Origin: Ceratorhiza oryzae-sativae
Taxonomy: Eukaryota > Basidiomycota > Agaricomycetes > Cantharellales > Ceratobasidiaceae
Direction of reading: 5' to 3'
Length of the DNA: 28,434 bases
Assembly: GCA_030998015.1 (NCBI GenBank)
Contig: JARWMV010000175.1
Location: 1-28,434 of the forward strand
Part shown: positions 19,515 through 28,434 of the stretch, one piece after another
How positions within the stretch are numbered: the first letter of the stretch is position 1
Layout: the number at the start of each line of letters is the position of its first letter
Notes under the pieces: model-generated
The model's input: only the letters and a program-made list of their open reading frames with translations
Databases searched by the model: none
What the model was told of the DNA's origin: nothing
Made by a program: the position numbers and the translations under genes

Positions 19515-22500
19515 ATGTCTCAAGGCCAAGGTAATAGCTATATACAATAGGTAGCCTGGGGCTGAAATTGATTTTAACAGAACATGATACCCGTAAGGAC
19601 CTAACTTGTCTTGCGAGCAACAGCTTAAACCAATCAGGTGAACCCGATGTTCAGACGGTGTCTAATGGCAATGCTCAGGACACAGAAATTGTAAGCGAAA
19701 CAGCGAAGCTTGCATGGAACGTCGAGTAGGCTCGACTAATAATTCTTGGTGTATGGAACTAGGCTCCAGTCACAAGTTTGACATCCGAAGGTGAATATAT
19801 CCGCTCAACTCGGCCGCTGCTCCATGAGTTTATAGAGAGTGTAGGTACACACCAAACTCACGGCGAAGAAGTGGACTCACCTACGGGTGGAGAGAACGAG
19901 GAAGACGGGAGCTGGTCAGAACAAAGTGGCGACGAAGATGACGAGGAGAGTGTCGGGTCCGACGAGAACGAAGACGAAGAAGAGGAAGACGTAGAACCGA
20001 GCCTTAAGTACAATATTTTCAGTGGGGATACGCATCAGCTTCTGGAAAAGGACTCTGCTTGTGCCTTGGTGATATCTGCTACCGCAGTGGTGAGTCTTAC
20101 TTGCACCAGTCCCTTCCCAGGTGCTAACTGGAGCCCCTTAATAGCTTCTAGGCACACACAATGGTATCGTACATATTCTTGACTTCGATGGGGTCCGTCA
20201 ACGATCTTATCGGCCTCATACGGCCACAATTACCGACATGAGCATTGATACTACTGGAGACTTCGTTGCTACTGCTTCAATAGACGGTGAGCCACACGAT
20301 TGGTCTTGACATGGCCAAAAGTTGCCAACCTCACAGAAAAGGCCAGGTTGTTATACACTCCCTCACCACCCCGGAATCGTATGTTTTTAATCTGAAGCGC
20401 CCGATGAGGACTGTTGCCCTGGAGCCCTCCTTTGGAGCCCGCGGTTCTCGTGCATTTATTTGTGGTGGCCTTGCCGGCACCCTTGTCTTACATGAAAAGG
20501 GTTGGCTCGGCCACAAAGAAACTACACTTCACTCTGGCGGAGAAGGTCCTGTTTGGGCCTCAGCTTGGAGAACCACTTTGATCGCCTGGGCGTGCGACAC
20601 GGGGGTAAGACTCTATGATACTGGCTCTAGCTCGCGAGTGGCCTATCTGGATCGGCCGGCCAATAGTCCAAGGGCAGATTTGTTTCGGTGTAGCCTCAAG
20701 TGGCAAGACGATGTAACGTTACTGGTAGCTTGGGCAGATTATATCAAGGTAGCTCGCGTTCGGCGTCGAGGAGAATCGACAACTGCCAATGCTAGTGGCA
20801 TATCGATAGAAGTGCAAGCCGTGCTGCAGGTTGATTGCATGATAGCAGGGCTTTCTCCGTATTCGGATGCAGGGTCATTCCTCATCTTGGCCTATGTTAC
20901 GCCGGACTCATTTGCGGATGTCGATGATTTACCACCAACTAGCCGCGAAGCACAGAAACGCAAAGCAGCACATCGGCCTGAGTTGCGGCTCATATCTCGC
21001 GCTGGCGAGGAGCATGCATCGGATGCTTTGAGTATTTCTGGATATCATTCGTATGGCTGCAACGACTACTTGCTAGCTGAAGGGCTTGGGACTCAAGGAG
21101 CTTTTTGGATCGTGCTTAGTCCCCAAACTTTGATAGTTGCTCGTCCGAGAGATGCCAGGGATCATATCGAATGGCTTGTTGAGCGAAAGCGTTACGAGGA
21201 AGCATTGGAGGCCGTTGAGGAACTTGGGTCAAAACATGAAATAGATGCTGAAGCAATTGGTCAAAAATACTTGCAGCACCTAGTGGACGACGGTAGAATT
21301 CTTGTGAAATAGAATTCAAACAAATATGCTTAGAGGGCCCTTGCTTTTCTAGGTGAATACGACAAGGCCGCTCATATGACGCCAAAGGCCCTCGCGGCGA
21401 ACGCGAAGGCATGGGAGCATTGGATTTTCCTTTTCGCGGGAAAAGGCCACCTTGGCGTATGTTTCTCGTCACCCAATGTGTGTCGCTACTGACCTGCTAT
21501 CAGTCAATTATTCCCTTTATACCGATTCGTGAGCCTCAGCTCGGACATGTTATCTACGAGATGATTTTGGCGTACATGCTAGGCCACGATCATGAGGTTA
21601 GTCCTTATGAATAATGGAGAATTATGGATACTTAACAGTATGTGTTGAAGGGCTTGCTCCGGCTCATCAAATCGTGGCCGACAACTATCTATGATATTCC
21701 TTCAGTCATTGTGGCAGTTAAATCTGTACATGAAGGGTCCCCCAAAGCACCCATACTCATGGATTGTTTAGCGGAATTGTGAGTGTTTAATTTGCCTCGA
21801 GCTACAATAACCAAACTAGCATAATAGATACATCGCGAATCGCCAACCAGGCCAAGCGTTGCCATATTTACTTCGTCTCAGGCGTCCCAGTGTTTTTGAT
21901 CTTATTCGCGAGCACAATCTCTTCACCGCTTTGCGGGATGATGCTCTTCTGCTCGTCGAATTCGATCAAGAGCTGGAAGAGAAGAGAAGATCTGATACTC
22001 AGCCTGACGGAGTTGACTTCACTAAACCGGCCATCCCACATACAGCAATCCAGCTTCTTGTGGAAAATACTCACGCAATTCCCGTAGGTACTTGAACTCT
22101 CTTCAAAACTCTCGCTGATATAATTCACCGGAGCAGATTAATCGGGTTGTAGAGCAACTCCAAACCAATCGATTTTTCTTGTACTTATACCTCGCGGCAT
22201 TATTCGAGGAAGATCCTGAGCATGTCTCAGACTACGCTGATGTCCAAGTCGAGCTGTTTGCTGAATTCTCTCCCGAAAAACTGATCGACTTCCTCCGTGC
22301 GAGCAGTTACTATAATCTTGAACGGGTAATTGAACATACTGTGGCATAATTCCCCGTGGGCTAACCATCAGCACAGGCTTTCAGAATATGCGATCAGCGC
22401 GACTTGGTTCCAGAACAGGTTTTCCTGCTCGGTCGTATGGGTGATAATAGAAGAGCTCTAAATCTAATTATTGAACGGCTCGCCGACGTCAATCGCGCTA

Positions 22501-23289
22501 TTGACTTCGCCAAGGAACAAAACGATGATGATCTTTGGGAAGACTTGTTTAGGTACTCAGAAACTCGTCCAGGTGAGATTCTAAGTCACTTGACACTCTG
22601 TGCCCCTCTTGAAATCATTTAGCTTTCATTCGTGGCCTACTCAAGAACATCAGCACCGAAATCGATCCTATACGCCTGATACGACGAATCAAGAATGGCC
22701 TCGAGATCCCTGGACTAAAAGATGCATTGATTACTGTTTTGCAAGATTTCAACCTTCAAATATCTCTGCTTGAAGGATGCCAAACGATCCTTCTTGGAGA
22801 TGGATCAACCTTACAGGAGCGACTTCATTTATCTCAAACAGGAGGATTCCTGGGTGGAGGCAAGTGCTTGGTAATAGCGTGTTTATATCGGGTCCTAATT
22901 TTTCATTCAAGCCGCATCCATGTGTCCTATATGCGACGAGCCCCTCTTCCCACCACCACCTGTAGGAGGTGCGCTGGTGACCCATCAATCACTCGTCCTA
23001 TTGTTTTTGTGCCATCATGCTATTCACTCCGGATGTGTGCCTGGAGGGGACGCACTCCCCCCACGCCAAGGAGCATCTTTAAGCCTCAGTTATTATGGCA
23101 GTTTTGGCGGCGAAACCGATAACGTGGTAGGCGAGAAGATTGCATAGTGAGTAGCGTGTTTGGCGATAACTTTCGAAAAGCTAAACGCTCTTACAACCTA
23201 GTGCTGCTGAAGTAAAGACTCAACTGGCTGGGGGGTGCCCAGTCTGCGAGCGGAGCGATTCGGGGCAAGGGTTTACGATCAACGCCTAG
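19515..23289 (+). CDS. VPS41: Vps41, HOPS complex subunit (WD40-CHCR-RING)
   Basis: Vps41 is the effector subunit of the HOPS tether for fusion at the vacuole and for AP-3 vesicle delivery. Fourteen exons give 1027 residues: 19515-19530, 19581-19690, 19763-20089, 20145-20286, 20342-21292, 21353-21456, 21504-21596, 21639-21778, 21828-22083, 22137-22325, 22377-22572, 22623-22859, 22912-23146, 23202-23289. After a strongly acidic leader (a run of Glu/Asp around 19890-20000) comes an N-terminal propeller with GTHNGIVHILDFDG and VATASIDGQVVIHSL. The clathrin heavy-chain repeat region has HLVDDGEYDKAAHM, SIIPFIP, AFRICDQRDLVPEQVFLLGR and NLIIERLADVNRAIDFAKEQ. A C-terminal RING-H2-like finger uses MCPICDEPLF, FLCHHAIHSGC and GGCPVC. 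The intron at 22860 starts with GC in a perfect AG|GCAAGT context. No catalytic residue or domain appears to be missing. Confidence 0.95.
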
Positions 23290-23586
23290 AGCTTGCACTT
23301 TAGACAGTTAACTGTTGTTTTGAGGAATAGCCTCTATTATATTTATTCTACGGGCCTCGCGTAATTTCATCGCGCATTTGAATGACGTCGCACAACACTT
23401 GCTGATTGGCCGGTCATTGCGGTGCTCCGGCCCGGCCGAAGCCTCAAACAAGTGTATAACCCCGATTGGCCGCGGTTTAGCAAATATAAATACCACTGCG
23501 CTGACCATGTTTCTACCCCCGTCCAAACATCCAATTGACTTGGCTGTATTCCGTTGGGTCGCTATAAAACACTGCCTACTAGTGTT
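23290..23586. promoter_or_regulatory. Promoter of the second flavocytochrome b2-like gene
   Basis: Two GATTGGCCG elements (inverted CCAAT cores) occur at about 23404-23412 and 23464-23472. TATAAATAC at 23485-23493 lies about 100 nt before the ATG. A second TATAAAA at 23563-23569 is so close to the ATG that transcription starting from it would need a very short leader. The ATTGGCC-TATAAATAC order repeats that of CYB2. Confidence 0.5.
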
Positions 23587-25661
23587 ATGATTTCTGCAAA
23601 AGAAGTGGCGACCCACAACACGCCTGATTCTTGCTGGATTATCGGTAAGCTTTTTGCGAAATTACACTCCAGACTTTTAAATAAATAACCATGTTTGATA
23701 GTCAACGGAAAGGTTTACGATGTCACCGAATTCCTTTCAGAGCATCCAGGTGGCAGCGCTGTACTCCTGAAGCACTCAGGGCGAGACGCAACCGAAGCTT
23801 ATGAAATGGCGCATGGGCCAGAAATAATTGAAGATGGACTCCCAGCATCCAAGAAAAAGGGGGCAGTGGATCCCTCAACCATCGAATCACACCCCAAGCG
23901 GACGGATATCGTCAAGGCACCACAGCCAAAGCCGAAGCGGACCCCACTGTCTCAAATTATCAATCTCTATGATTTCGAGGTATGTGTGTCGGGTCTGGAC
24001 GGCGTTGGTTTATAATTCTGTATAATCTCCTCGATAGGAGAATGCCAAGGAGAACTTAAGCGCAAAAGCATGGGCGTATTTTTCGTCGGGTGCGACGGAT
24101 ATGATATGTAAGGTTGTTTTGTAGAATGAGGAACGCGAGCAATAACCAGTTTGCCTAGCCGTTGAACTTAACCAAGCTGCTTATCGAAGAATACTCTTCC
24201 AACCACATGGCATGATTGACGTATCTTCGAGGACACCAGCGGCGATCGAACAGGATGGGAACGGTGCCTGGAATACGATGACAGCTACAAGATTGCTTGG
24301 AGTTCCCGTCTCTCTCCCTTTGATTATATGCCCGACTGGGATGGCTAGGCTCAGTCATCCGAGTGGAGAAGCTTCGTTTGCGCAGGCAGCGGGTCGAACA
24401 GGCATCGTCCAAGTGGTAAGATCAGTCAATATTTATGTTATCAACGACAGATTGAGTGTGGTCATAGATATCAACAAATGCCTCTGTCGGGCTCTCCCAA
24501 ATCATCAATGCCAAATCGAACCCTGATCAAAAATTCTTCTTCCAATTGTATGTTAACAAGGACCGAGCAAAAAGTAAGATATATAAAGCAAGCTAATGCA
24601 ATCCATACTGAAAGCCGTCTTTTCAGCTGAAGCATTGGTTCAAAAAGTAGTAGAAACTGGATGCTGTGTGGGGATTATAATCACCATAGATGCGGCCGCA
24701 CCAGGAAAACGAGAAGCTGATGAACGGGGAGAGCTTGATGTTCCGATAGTAAGCAGGCTCAGTGGCTAAGATTATTCCCCTTTTTGTTCACCAACGGTCT
24801 AGGATTCAGGTATATCATCAGCTACATATAAACCTGACGCCAAGGGCGGAGGAATTGGTCGAACCATGGGCACATACCTTGACGACGCACTCACTTGGGC
24901 GGATATCGCTTGGTTGCGCGGAATGGTACCTTCATGGATGAAAGTCGGTGTTAAAGGCGTTCAAACAGTAGAGGTGAGCTCTCAACTGCCCCATCCCGGG
25001 TGTGTAACTTATCCTCGTTCTTTAGGACGCATTATTGGCATATGACTACGGCGTAGATGTAATATGGCTATCCAACCATGGAGGAAGAGCACTCGATACT
25101 GCCCCTCCAGCGATATACACACTTCTTGAGCTCCGCAAACACCACCCTCGTGTATTCAAGCCGCGTCGGCAGCCTATTTCTACTCGAGTTTGGAATGCCC
25201 TCCCATTCGCAATACACTCCCAGAGTGATCCAAACCAACCTTCTATGGCAAAGATAGTCCCACCCTTGACAAAGGCCGCTCGAGAAGCTGCGGTTCAAAG
25301 CCTTCGCCTTTACCCGGCCCGCGATGCACCCGAAATATACGTAGATGGTGGTATCAGACGTGGTACTGACTTAGTCAAGGCACTGTGTTTGGGGGCCAAA
25401 GCTGTCGGTATGGGAAGACCGTTCGTATATGCGCTAGGTTGGGAAGCTGCTGGGGTTGAAAAGGCGATCGAAAGTCAGTCACTTCACCGAAGGCCGATGA
25501 ACCCTACTGATCCACCTAAAGTCATCCGGGACGAAGCTGAAACCACGATGAAGCTGCTCGGCGCGACATCGTTGGATCAGTTGGGTCCACACCTGTTAAA
25601 CACAAAAGCCTTGGACCCGTTGATCGCGGACGGTAAAATTTGTGCCAAAGCTCGTTTGTAG
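23587..25661 (+). CDS. Flavocytochrome b2-like L-2-hydroxyacid dehydrogenase, no presequence
   Basis: This is a cytochrome b5 plus FMN-barrel enzyme, probably oxidising L-lactate or a related 2-hydroxyacid. Nine exons (23587-23644, 23702-23979, 24038-24107, 24159-24415, 24468-24573, 24627-24748, 24803-24973, 25026-25473, 25522-25661) give 549 residues. The protein begins directly at the heme domain (MISAKEVATHNTPDSCWII), then VYDVTEF and HPGGSA, so no mitochondrial signal is seen and a cytosolic location is inferred. FMN-domain residues are kept: WAYFSSGA, FFFQLYV, ITIDAAAPG, VGVKGVQ, LSNHGGRALD and VDGGIRRGTD. An extra segment of about 50 residues (roughly 25155-25320) sits just before VDGG, where CYB2 at 3.2-5.5 kb has none. 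The final 48-nt intron (25474-25521) has no stop and keeps frame; removing it restores AIEIIRDEAE. Confidence 0.9.
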
Positions 25662-25898
25662 AGTGGAATGGTTTAGTATCATTGTACTTGGACCGATTTA
25701 TTCATCGACGTGCTAGATGTAGGCGCGTTTGGCGGTATTTGTCCGATTAAAGTTATAAGGTGGCAACTCTGCAGGCTTCCGATTGATCGGGAGTAAATCT
25801 ACGGCCAAGAGACTCATGGCGACTTGATAGTTCTTGCCACCAAAGCCACACTTTTAGCTCTGTTCTTCACCCAGCGACTGTTCAATCAAATTTTCATT

Positions 25899-25905
25899 TA
25901 TAAAG
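25899..25905 (+). promoter_or_regulatory. TATA box of the RNase Z gene
   Basis: TATAAAG lies 40 nt upstream of the chosen ATG at 25939, which supports that start over a longer upstream reading frame. Confidence 0.45.
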
Positions 25906-25938
25906 CGCCTACACTTCCGGCAAACCTCAAGACTCCAT

Positions 25939-27473
25939 ATGAGCAGCATGCGCCTAACTTTCCTTGGCACCTCATCGGGCGGTGGCCCGACTCAGGGCAG
26001 AGGATGTTCGTCGATGGCAATTTCTTTCCTGAACGAAGTTTGGCGTACGTTTTTGCTCTATTTTGGCAGTAGCTGTCGTGCTCGTGGCCCGTATGCCGAA
26101 TAATTTGCATGATAGTTATCGACTGCGCTGAAGGTACCCAGCGACAAATCCAACGGACCGGTCATATCGACATGTCCAGGATAACAAAGGTGTTCATTAC
26201 ACATATGCATGTTGACCACTGCGTAGGAGTTGCGCCTCTGTTATCGACCGTCATGTCTGTGTTTAGTGCGCGAGCACAAGCGTGTAACAATGACCCTGAC
26301 AAGGTACGTAATAAAACATGGCCGTTCGATGGTTGGTACCTAAAATACTTTCAGCTTCATATAGAAATATACGGTCCTCCTGGACTAAGACAACTCGTAC
26401 GAACAACGCTGAATCTTACGCATATGAAATTGAGCGGGAAGTATGTCGTGCACGAGCTCTATCCCCTAGATGATGACGGTTCATCCACATCAACCGGGCC
26501 GCCTCATCCCAACGAGATTTCCGGAAATAATATTGCGGAAGACGATGGTTTCTGGGAGGACATTTGCACCAATCCTGGGCTGCGGGTCGATGCTGGGACA
26601 ATTGAGCACCGAGGTATTTCTATCGTTGTCTGAATCAAAAGAAAAGAAAGGAAAAAACTTACGCGGGTGCGTTGGTAGTATTTTGTGTGGGGTATGTGTT
26701 TACCGAGAAGATCCCCACCACCATGCCTCCTACAGTCCAGGGACGCCGAGTGGTTTGCTTAGGCGACACTAGCTCAGCAGAACATATTGTCCCGCTTTGC
26801 ATTTCTGAAGGCATATACCCCTCACTCGTTGTGCACGAGTCAACAAATGCCTGGATACCACCACGTGTCGATCAGCGTCGTTTATATGGTGGTGCTCGCA
26901 AGACGTAAGTTCTCCTAGCCACGAGTTCTACCCTCTCGATTGTAATCGTTCTATCAGGCCACAATCAGTTCGTGAGAAGGCGATTGCCAAGGGACATTCG
27001 ACTCCCGATATGGCAGGCGCGTTTGCGCGGGCAGTCAAGGCAGAAAGACTGGCGCTGACACATTTCAGTGCAATGCGAGCCATCATATTTGTTGACTGAA
27101 GCACGATACTAACAAAGTATTCACCACTAGGTTCGAAAACCCGTCCCCCGGGCACCCAGTCATGCGCGAAATTGCTCGACAAGCTACAGTTGCCTGGGGT
27201 AGACGAGGTGTGAAGGCCATCACAGCTCATGATCTGTTCTGGATCGACATACCCCAGCTACAGGTTGAAGAGACGACTAGAGATATTGAGCTAGACCCCG
27301 AGGAATTAGTTTGGGAACCAGAGGTGTGGGACGAACCACTTGAACCAGACCAGATTGAGGGTGCGACCTCAAAATCCGACCGGGATAACCAGCAGGGTGG
27401 GAGCAGATCTCGTGGGAGCCGTTGGAAGCGTGGGCGCGCATATTGGAGGGGCGAACACAAGACCGTTGGTTAA
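25939..27473 (+). CDS. Ribonuclease Z (tRNA 3'-end processing endonuclease, short ELAC1-like form)
   Basis: This metallo-beta-lactamase-fold endonuclease removes 3' trailers from pre-tRNA. Exons are 25939-26044, 26116-26303, 26355-26613, 26679-26904, 26958 to about 27074, and about 27131 to 27473, giving about 412 residues. The N-terminus LTFLGTSSGGGPTQGRG and IDCAEGTQRQI lead to the zinc motif THMHVDH at about residues 64-70. Later ligand motifs are CLGDTSS, VVHESTNA and LTHFS. A linker of about 45 residues rich in Ser, Pro, Asn and Asp (26465-26560) and an acidic then Arg/Gly-rich tail are extra to the core. The junction after LTHFSA is unclear: a weak GC donor at 27075 to the acceptor ending 27130 keeps HFS, while a GT donor at 27068 to an acceptor ending 27117 rebuilds an Arg before FENP. 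The two-domain long RNase Z form is excluded by length. Confidence 0.88.
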
Positions 27474-27609
27474 CCCTGATATCACCATTACATACAGGTT
27501 TAGAATACAATGCCTACATGAGCTAGATTCAGTTGTGAATATTTCATTCAACTGCTATTCACTCACGTTTACATTCATGCGGACAACTACCGAGCGCTCA
27601 ACCCAGTAT

Positions 27610-28309
27610 TTATTTTGAGTCCCTTTCAACAGCTCGCAAGGCACGCTCAACCTCCAGTGCAGCACTATTCCATCCTGGAGCGCGAATCCGCCTTGTAGCG
27701 TAGACCTTCCCAGCCGTGGGCGCAGGTATCGCACCTGCCGGAGCCGATAGCTCACTAAGAAAAGCTGTGGGCGTCAAATTCGGCGTCTCGGCCATCGCAG
27801 ATGATGTCTCCAACGAGACGGCTGGGGCAGGTTCGGCAACAGGTGCCCCACCAGGTCCGTACCAAGTCCCATCCCGCATCCACCCGACCCGAAGGATACG
27901 TATCTGTTGGCCAATCTGGGTAGGATCTTTCTATCCTTCAATCAGGAGACGATCGACTCACCACAACCCACAGCGGGAGTGGTTTCCGCAACGTCACGCC
28001 ACCCTTAAGTCGCTCATTAACGCTTTGCAGATATGAGGTCCATAGATTCTCGTCATATTCGTATCCAGGGGTCGTCACGATCGTCTCCAACTTGGCGTGA
28101 GAGGCTGAGTCCGACGTCTGATGCGCCCGTGTAGATTGGCCGTCCCTTGGACGAGCGGTGAGCCATTGTTTTCGTCGCCACTCGAAGAATTCGGGACCAG
28201 AGGTTGGAGGGGAGGTGGTTTCAGGTGGGTTGATTGGTTCGGCATCGGGAGGGGTCGGGAGCATAACGCCGTCGCTGTCGCTTTCGGTGGGTGTTTGGTT
28301 ATACGACAT
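27610..28309 (-). CDS. DUF4050 / Gag1-like clamp domain protein (tentative)
   Basis: Two exons (28309-27962 and 27915-27610) encode 217 residues with no signal peptide or membrane segment. The N-terminus is Pro/Thr/Ser-rich. The conserved-looking part runs from FFEWRRKQWL through GYEYDENLWTSYLQSVNERL and LRKPLPLWVV to LRVGWMRDGTWYGPGG, which recalls the fungal DUF4050 family (now called Gag1-like clamp), with its PLPL and GWxRDGTW motifs. The C-terminus is Ala/Pro-rich, then basic (TAGKVYATRRIRAPGW). The gene converges on RNase Z, with 136 nt between the stops. Function is unknown, and the family call rests on remembered motifs only. Confidence 0.6.
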
Positions 28310-28434
28310 AGCTGGGGTGGCAGGAGACAGTAAAAATAATTTTGAATTTTTGAAGAAAAAGCGAACAGAGAGAGCAAGGAGACAAAGTAGAATTAGCAGG
28401 AGAAGATGAAAAGACTGGCAAAAAGCATAGTTAT
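28310..28434. other. Right edge, upstream of the DUF4050-like gene
   Basis: These 125 nt are the 5' side of the minus-strand gene at 27610-28309. On the minus strand the stretch is rich in C/T runs, common in fungal leaders and promoters. No further feature is seen. Confidence 0.4.

Noticed and set aside
21293..21352. Apparent premature stop in VPS41 (frame ends at 21312)
   Set aside because: A standard intron (GTAGAA...TTCTAG, 21293-21352) removes the stop and restores HLVDDGEYDKAAHM, a conserved segment, so the gene is intact.

Overview
This window is fungal nuclear DNA. Nearly every gene is cut by short introns of about 41-72 nt with GT..AG (sometimes GC..AG) ends. Several products are fungus-specific: the exomer scaffold Chs5, a flavocytochrome b2 L-lactate dehydrogenase and a Gag1-clamp/DUF4050-like protein. 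Exon density, exons as short as 5-17 nt, and resemblance to remembered protein families suggest an Agaricomycete basidiomycete, plausibly near Rhizoctonia/Ceratobasidiaceae. That placement is inference; no database search was possible. All gene models were spliced by hand by tracking reading phase across each junction.

Layout. 1-1057 (+): 3' end of a hAT-type transposase-like gene. 1363-2948 (+): xylitol/sorbitol dehydrogenase. 3252-5540 (+): mitochondrial flavocytochrome b2 (CYB2). 5780-7197 (+): secreted ferritin-like (Rds1/desiccation-type) protein. 7441-9880 (-): 18-exon MFS sugar transporter. 10684-11288 (-): small secreted protein with a domain otherwise familiar from actinobacteria. 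12270-12769 (-): ribosomal protein S12. 13026-14566 (-): CHS5. 14846-17006 (-): membrane-anchored FAD-dependent oxidoreductase. 17987-19335 (+): SKI8-like WD40 protein with a frame problem near its end. 19515-23289 (+): VPS41. 23587-25661 (+): a second flavocytochrome b2-like gene without a mitochondrial presequence. 25939-27473 (+): RNase Z. 27610-28309 (-): DUF4050-like protein.

Most genes are housekeeping and unrelated: translation (RPS12), tRNA 3'-end maturation (RNase Z), vesicle traffic (CHS5, VPS41) and RNA surveillance (SKI8). A looser carbon-metabolism theme joins the polyol dehydrogenase, the two lactate dehydrogenase-type genes and the sugar transporter, but nothing in the sequence proves co-regulation of all four. 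The two CYB2-type genes do share a similar promoter layout (ATTGGCC then TATAAATAC, about 100-117 nt before the ATG).

No CRISPR array, prophage, plasmid function, rRNA or tRNA was recognised, and I found no convincing new multi-gene system. The points most worth following are: repeated GC-AG introns with nearly the same GCAAGT donor, very short microexons including one of 5 nt, a bacterial-looking secreted domain protein, the frame disruption in SKI8, and the duplicated flavocytochrome b2 genes with different predicted locations.
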